Origin: Spongospora subterranea f. sp. subterranea
Taxonomy: Eukaryota; Endomyxa: Phytomyxea; Phytomyxea; Plasmodiophorida
Direction: 5' to 3'
DNA: 64,000 bases
Assembly (NCBI GenBank): GCA_049724395.1
Contig: JAUGWO010000116.1
Span: 35,710-99,709 of the forward strand
The notes below the pieces were generated by a model, which saw only the letters and a program-made list of their open reading frames with translations, ran no database searches and was not told the DNA's origin. Position numbers and translations under genes: made by a program. Shown piece by piece: positions 58,074 through 64,000 of the stretch (position 1 is its first letter; the number at the start of each line of letters is the position of its first letter).

Positions 58074-58454
58074 TTAGAAGTTAAACACCCAGCGATCAGC
58101 TTGGGTAGTCCATTGTTGTTTACGATTGTAAAGAGAGCAAGCGGCATGCCGAATCTTTGCAAAAATGAGAACAATCCTTGCGACAAATGAGGTCTGTTCG
58201 CTCTCGCGCCCGTATCCCCTCTTCAATAGAACGCCCTTTCTGATGACCGAGTTCTTGAAACGGCGATTTATCGGAAAAATCGGTTCCCTAATTCCGTCTA
58301 TAGCAATGAATGTGTAATTTACTTCGTGTTCCTGGAATTCAAATTCTCTAAATTTCAATCCGATTGGAGGTCCGTTTGTTGATAATGTTGTTCTAATAGA
58401 GCTTTTCCAAAAACAGCGCTTCGATACCGAGCGTACGATTTTACCCGCACACAT
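58074..58454 (-). CDS. Uncharacterised 126-residue ORF
   Basis: Intact frame starting MCAGKIVRSVSKRCFWKSS directly beside the minisatellite. Composition is protein-like and basic, with EVNYTFIAIDGIREPIFPI and FKNSVIRKGVLLKRG. No family recognised. Its start codon lies about 20 bases from the repeat array, so its promoter would have to be the minisatellite itself; this weakens the case, and it may be a fragment of a larger gene cut by the repeat. Confidence 0.35.
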   Translation of the reverse strand: MCAGKIVRSVSKRCFWKSSIRTTLSTNGPPIGLKFREFEFQEHEVNYTFIAIDGIREPIFPINRRFKNSVIRKGVLLKRGYGRESEQTSFVARIVLIFAKIRHAACSLYNRKQQWTTQADRWVFNF

Positions 58455-58472
58455 GTTAGGTCCCCCACACCA

Positions 58473-59563
58473 GTCAATAATATCTATCCATATTACCTAT
58501 CTACGATCAATAATATCTATCCATATTACCTATCTACGATCAATAATATCTATCCATATTACCTATCTACGATCAATAATATCTATCCATATTACCTATC
58601 TACCATATTACCTATCTACGATCAATAATATCTATCCATATTACCTATCTACGATCAATAATATCTATCCATATTACCTATCTACGATCAATAATATCTA
58701 TCCATATTACCTATCTACGATCAATAATATCTATCCATATTACCTATCTACGATCAATAATATCTATCCATATTACCTATCTACGATCAATAATATCTAT
58801 CCATATTACTACTATCTACGATCAATAATATCTATCCATATTACCTATCTACGATCAATAATATCTATCCATATTACCTATCTACGATCAATAATATCTA
58901 TCCATATTACCTATCTACGATCAATAATATCTATCCATATTACCTATCTACGATCAATAATATCTATCCATATTACCTATCTACGATCAATAATATCTAT
59001 CCATATTACCTATCTACGATCAATAATATCTATCCATATTACCTATCTACGATCAATAATATCTATCCATATTACCTATCTACGATCAATAATATCTATC
59101 CATATTACCTATCTACGATCAATAATATCTATCCATATTACCTATCTACGATCAATAATATCTATCCATATTACCTATCTACGATCAATAATATCTATCC
59201 ATATTACCTATCTACGATCAATAATATCTATCCATATTACCTATCTACGATCAATAATATCTATCCATATTACCTATCTACGATCAATAATATTATCCAT
59301 ATTACCTATCTACGATCAATAATATCTATCCATATTACCTATCTACGATCAATAATATCTCCATCCATATTACCTATCTACGATCAATAATATCTATCCA
59401 TATTACCTATCTACGATCAATAATATCTATCCATATTACCTATCTACGATCAATAATATCTATCCATATTACCTATCTACGATCAATAATATCTATCCAT
59501 ATTACCTATCTACGATCAATAATATCTATCCATATTACCTATCTACGATCAATAATATCTATC
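58473..59563. repeat. 33-bp minisatellite, about 33 copies
   Basis: Nearly identical tandem units of 33 bases containing ATCAATAATATCTATCCATA and ACCTATCTACG. A few units are shortened or altered (near 58600, 58808, 59290, 59360). Because 33 is divisible by three, one frame stays open for 289 residues of an 11-residue repeat (YLRSIISIHIT), which is a by-product. High uniformity implies recent expansion or ongoing homogenisation. It runs directly into the gypsy fossil. Confidence 0.97.
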
Positions 59564-59572
59564 CGACCCGGC

Positions 59573-59602
59573 TACGATCTGAGTCTTCGGGCTCAGATCG
59601 TA
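59573..59602. repeat. Short perfect hairpin at the repeat/gypsy junction
   Basis: TACGATCTGAG and CTCAGATCGTA form an 11-base perfect stem with an 8-base loop, placed exactly where the 33-bp array gives way to gypsy-related sequence. It may be a relic of the element's leader or a break-repair scar. Confidence 0.7.
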
Positions 59603-62600
59603 TTATTAGTTCTAGTAAAGCACCACCAACTTCAGCTCCAGGAGCAACTTCGCACGCTAGGACCGAGGGCCGCACAACCACAGTACAATCACAGGGAACC
59701 CAAGGCGCATCTGCCCGAACCATTCGATGGCGATCCGACATCGGTCAGAGGTTTCATAAATCAGATCTTTCTGGTGATCCAGCAGCAACCTGTTACGTAC
59801 TCTACTGACACGTCCAGTCCCTTACTAATCGGTAGTTTACTAACAGGACTATCCAGGGAATGGTTCAATCCATATTTCGAGAATCAAGACCCAGCCCTCC
59901 TCAACAATTTCCAACAATTCCTCTATCTATTTCGTCAACGTTTTGACGATCCAATCCGGGCGACCTCGGCGGCGGATATGTTATCCATGATAAAACAAGG
60001 GCGACGAACAGTAGCTGCTTACGCTTCCCATGTCCAACAACTGGTTGCCGACGCCGGCTGGGATGAGCGGGCAGCTCAACATGTGTTCCGTCGGGGCCTA
60101 AACGACGAGATACAGGACCTCTTGCTGACCGTACCTACTGCGACATCGCTCGTCCAATTAATCACCGACGCCTTGCGGCTTGATCAGCGCCTGAGTCAAC
60201 GACAGGCCGGACGAACTATGACCCCATTACCCCAGCCTCAATCATATTCCCGTCCTCCTCCTCCTTTCTTACCGCGTCAACCATCTAAACTGTTCCGTTC
60301 CCCTCCAGGTTCACAACGACCGGTGCCCATGGTAATCGACGCCATTAACCCGTTCGAAACGCCAACCGAGGCAAACATATCATTGAACGCCATTAGCACT
60401 CCTCGCGCTGCTCTGACGGTGGAGGAGAAAACTCGACGCCGTCGGGAAGGATTATGTATTTATTGTGGCGAACCTGGCCATTCAATCGCGGCCCATCACC
60501 TCCCTCCACGACCACACACTAATACACAGCGACCTTTCCAGTATTCGTCTCCCCAACGCATTTCGGCGGTAGTATTCGAGAGTACAATAACCGCCATGCT
60601 CTGCCCACCGTGTTCCATATCGTGGCTCCCCGCGATGGCGGTCATCGACAACGTCGCGTTCATCAATTCCGGAGCTACTTCCCTGTTCATTGACCGTGGG
60701 TTCGCTCGATTTCATCAAATTCCGGTAGAACTATTGAGCTGTCCGATTCCACTGACAGTGATTGACGGTCGACGTCTTCGATCAGTAACCCATCAGACAC
60801 ATCTCCTCCATTTTTCCATAGTTGATATCCAGTTCCGAGCCAAGTTTTTCTTAATCGACAGCCCAGTTTACCCTGTTGTTCTTGGAATGTCATTCTTAAG
60901 ACAGGCCAACCCATTCATAGACTGGAAAAATCTCACAATCACCTGCTCGATACCCCATCGCATCGCCAGAAATGGACATCCCGCATTTAGTTATCCAATC
61001 GACGCAAAGTGATGAAGTTGGATCGCCTGGTAAAATCTTCGACGAGACGGTAGAACGACAAGATTCGGTCCAACTCCCCAACCAGTATGCAGACTTTGTT
61101 GATGTTTTCTCGAAAGATGGAGCCGAGTCTCTTCCACCACACCGACCTGGCGTCGATTGTGCCATCAACCTCGAGGAAGACGCCGGAAACCTCCCTTACA
61201 AACCCTGCTATTCCATCTCAGCGAAAGAGGATCCGGTACTGCAATCTTACCTTCAAGACAATCTGCAGCGAGGTTTTATCAGGAATTCCCAATCTCCTCT
61301 CGGAGCGCCGATTCTATTTGTTAAGAAGAAGGATGGTTCGCTGAGATTGTGTGTAGATTACAGGTCACTTAATGCAATCACGAAGCGAGAACCATATCCT
61401 CTACCACTAATCGACGATATTTTACAACAACTCGCTAGCGCCAAATGCTACACCAAGATTGACCTTCGAGGCGCGTACAATCTAGTGAGAATCAGACCAG
61501 AAGATGAATGGAAAACGGCGTTTAATTGCAAGTACGGTCATTTCGAATACCAAGTTATGCCATTTGGCCTCAAGAATGCCCCAGCCTCGTTTCAAAGATT
61601 CATGAACGAGACGTTCCAGGACTGCCTGGGAAAATTCGTGGTGGTATACCTGGATGATATCTTGATTTATTCGCAGGATCCAGAGATACACGAAGCTCAC
61701 GTAAAGGTGGTTTTGCAACGTTTGCGTGAGAAGAAGTTGTTTGCCAAGCTGGCGAAATGCGCTTTTGGAGTTCGACGTGTAGAATTTCTGGGTTACATCA
61801 TCAGCCCGCAAGGAATCGAAATGGATCCAGAGAAAACCTCCAATATCACCTCGTGGCAAACACCGACGTCCGTCAAGGGGATTCAATGTTTTTTGGGATT
61901 CGCCAAGTTTGACCGTGATTTCATCTCTCGTTACTCCCAATATGCAGCACCACTATACGAGCTGACTAAGAAGGATGTACCGTTTTCTTGGCAACCTCAG
62001 CATCAAGCATCTTTTGACGCAATCAAACGGGCCTTCCTTCAAGCACCAATATTAGCCCATTTCATCCCTTCTGCACCGTGTATAGTGGAGACCGACGCTT
62101 CCGACTTCGCGATCGGCATGATATTATCGCAGGTTCAGACTGATGCAATATTACGCCCGATTGCATTCCATTCACGCAAACTCACACCGGCAGAAATCAA
62201 CTACGAGACGCACGACAAGGAATTACTGGCGGTCGTGGTGGCTATTTCCCGTTGGCGACATTAATTAGAAGGTAGTCCACACAAGATTAAGGTCCTCTCT
62301 GACCATAATAATCTCCGTTATTTCTCATCATCGAAGCTTCTCAACCGACGACAAGCACGCTGGTCTATGATATTGTCGGAATATGATTATGTGATACATC
62401 ATCGTGCTGGTTCACTCTCTGGGCAACCAGACGCCTTGTCGAGACGCCCTGAGTACGAAATACAGCTTAATGATCCCGTGTGGCAACAGCAGCGAACTTG
62501 TTTACTACCAGAAGACAGCCTTAGCGTGGCTCCACTAGAATTGAATGCAATTCAATCCGGTCTGGAGGGTCTCAATAATATTATCAGAGAATCACAATCA

Positions 62601-63896
62601 CACGATTCTGCAGTTCAGCAACAAATCCGCCACGTCACCAAGCCCTTTCACGTTCATGACGGGTTATTGTACAAAGAACGGGCGCTTGTAGTACCTAGAG
62701 AAACGGCGCAACTCAAAGTACTCACACAGCTCCATGACTCCCCATTGGGAGGTCACTTTAGGTCAGCGAAAACGCTTTAAGCAGCGCAACGACATTTTTG
62801 GTGGTCCGGAATGAATGATTTCGTTCGACGCTACGTCAAATCGTGTGATCGTTGCCAGCGAACCAAATTGCAGCGCAAGGCACCACCAGGACTGTTAAAA
62901 CCGTTACCCATTCCAACGGATTTATGGCGATCAATTTCATTAGACTTCATAGTCAGACTACCCAAATCCAACGGTTTCGACTCAATTCTCGTTGTGGTTG
63001 ATCGTTTGTCGAAAATGGCGCATTTTATTGCTTGCTAAAGAATCAATCACATCGCCACAGTTGGCTGAATTGATGCTACGACAAGTGTTCCGGCTTCACG
63101 GACTCCCAGACGATATTATATCAGACCGTGGCGCCCGCAGATGACTCAGTTTTGGAAATGCCTTCTCCAACGGCTACAATATCAACGGAAACTATTATGT
63201 CTTATATATCTGCAGACCAACGGACAGACAGAAAGGGTTAACCAAGTTGTACAGTATTTAAGGACGTTTATTTCCTACCAGCAGGATGACTGGGAAGATT
63301 GGTTGGCGTGGCTGAATTCCAATACAACAACACCGAACACTCATCGACCAAAGTTTCCCCATTTTTCGCAAAGTATGGGTTCCATCCCCGCACCATCGAC
63401 GTCCCATCATTCTGCCAATCACAAGCGAGACCTGTCTGCTGATGAAAGGCAAACCATGACCAAGATTTGTTTTTAATTTGTACGATGCAAACTCAACAGG
63501 CCGTGATTTCGATGAAAAAATATGCCGATAACAAACGTTCAGGCTCCCGCATATTCACTGGGCGAGTTAGTCATGGTGAAGAGAATCGATTGGAATACAA
63601 CTCGACCTTGTCCTAAGCTCGACGCAGATTCCCAGGACCCTTCCCGATCATCGCGAAGGTCAACGACGTAACATTTTCGTTGCAATTGCCTGCATCTTGG
63701 CGAGTGCATAACACGTTCCACGTCTCGCAGATTGAGCCATATCACAGGAACGACATTGCTGGGCGAGCTCAAGATTGTCCTCCTGAACCCATTTTCATAC
63801 CTGCGGAATCAACAGAACCGTTATTCATTGTTAAGGATATTCTGGATTCTAGGGTCTACCGCAATCAGCTGCAATACTTAGTGGACTAAGGTTATC

Positions 63897-64000
63897 AGAC
63901 GAAGGTACGGGAACCGGGGCTAGGAGAAGAGAGGAGAAGAAGGAGCTAGAGGGGAAAGAAAGACGAAGGTACGGGAACCGGGGCAAGAGAGAGAGGGAGA
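63897..64000 (+). repeat. Purine-rich tract with a 64-base direct repeat
   Basis: AGACGAAGGTACGGGAACCG occurs at 63897 and again at 63961, separated by GA-rich sequence. Position just after the pol reading frame suggests the polypurine region preceding the 3' LTR of the gypsy fossil. The window ends inside it. Confidence 0.65.

Larger units (their letters stand above)
59564..64000 (+). mobile_element. Broken Ty3/gypsy (chromovirus-like) LTR retrotransposon
   Basis: Gag with capsid-like sequence (SREWFNPYFENQDPALLNNF) and a zinc-knuckle-like CIYCGEPGHS (59774-60560), aspartic protease region (FINSGATSLFID, near 60660), reverse transcriptase with VDYRSLNAI and YLDDILIYS (61080-61800), RNase H (ETDASDFAIG, near 62090), integrase zinc finger and core (GGHFRSAKTL, CDRCQRTK, DFIVRLP; 62700-63050), and a C-terminal chromodomain-like end (VKDILDSRVYRNQLQYLVD) to 63889. 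A purine-rich tract follows from 63900. Order RT, RNase H, integrase defines Ty3/gypsy. It is broken, with several breaks, but long frames suggest moderate age. No 5' LTR is visible; the minisatellite occupies that side, and the 3' LTR would lie beyond the window. Confidence 0.92.

Noticed and set aside
58453-59322. 289-residue protein of 11-residue repeats
   Set aside because: By-product of the 33-bp minisatellite.
1-64000. tRNA or rRNA genes
   Set aside because: I looked for B-box-like GGTTCGAA contexts and cloverleaf symmetry and found none convincing; a covariance-model scan would be decisive.

Overview
The window is nuclear DNA of a eukaryote. Genes are split by short GT-AG introns (about 41 to 250 nt, most near 50 to 100), TAA, TAG and TGA all serve as stops, and nuclear genes for mitochondrial proteins (EF-Tu, LipB) are present. 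Gene content (ELAV/CELF-type RNA-binding protein, topoisomerase II, myosin, taxilin-like protein, PTEN-type fold) plus copia, chromovirus-like gypsy, PIF/Harbinger and hAT relics suggests a unicellular or simple eukaryote with an expanded repeat fraction. I cannot place the lineage more closely from sequence alone.

Layout. 1-3.2 kb: no convincing gene, two foldback repeats. 3.2-4.9 kb: three-RRM RNA-binding protein (+). 7.2-8.4 kb: mitochondrial EF-Tu (-), divergent from DNA topoisomerase II (+, 9.3-15.6 kb), for which 26 exons join in frame to 1453 codons. 15.6-21.9 kb: mostly non-coding, with a hAT relic, a 300-bp hairpin and one candidate gene. 21.9-27.2 kb: a 12-exon myosin (-) whose tail is a PTEN-like phosphatase plus C2 module lacking the catalytic Cys and Asp; I rate it the most interesting gene here. 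28.5-29.5 kb: minisatellite. 30.4-33.5 kb: small membrane-anchored candidate (-), LipB (+), multipass membrane protein (-). 34.8-40.4 kb: a cluster of foldbacks, including a perfect inverted duplication of a PIF/Harbinger fragment. 40.5-44.4 kb: broken copia fossil with hairpins in it. 44.5-53.9 kb: several minus-strand genes (taxilin-like coiled coil, a disordered acidic protein, unknowns, a double-stranded-RNA-binding protein). 54.4-57.7 kb: ankyrin gene built from a tandemly duplicated two-exon module, possibly with an F-box start. 58.5-59.6 kb: 33-bp minisatellite running straight into a broken Ty3/gypsy fossil (59.6 kb to window end).

Two themes deserve follow-up. The first is the myosin fused to a catalytically dead phosphoinositide-phosphatase fold, which could let the motor bind membrane lipids. 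The second is the unusual density of long inverted repeats (about thirteen in 64 kb); some are made of inverted transposon coding fragments, and a dsRNA-binding protein gene lies nearby. Those hairpins could be natural dsRNA sources, or partly assembly artefacts, and both readings are testable.
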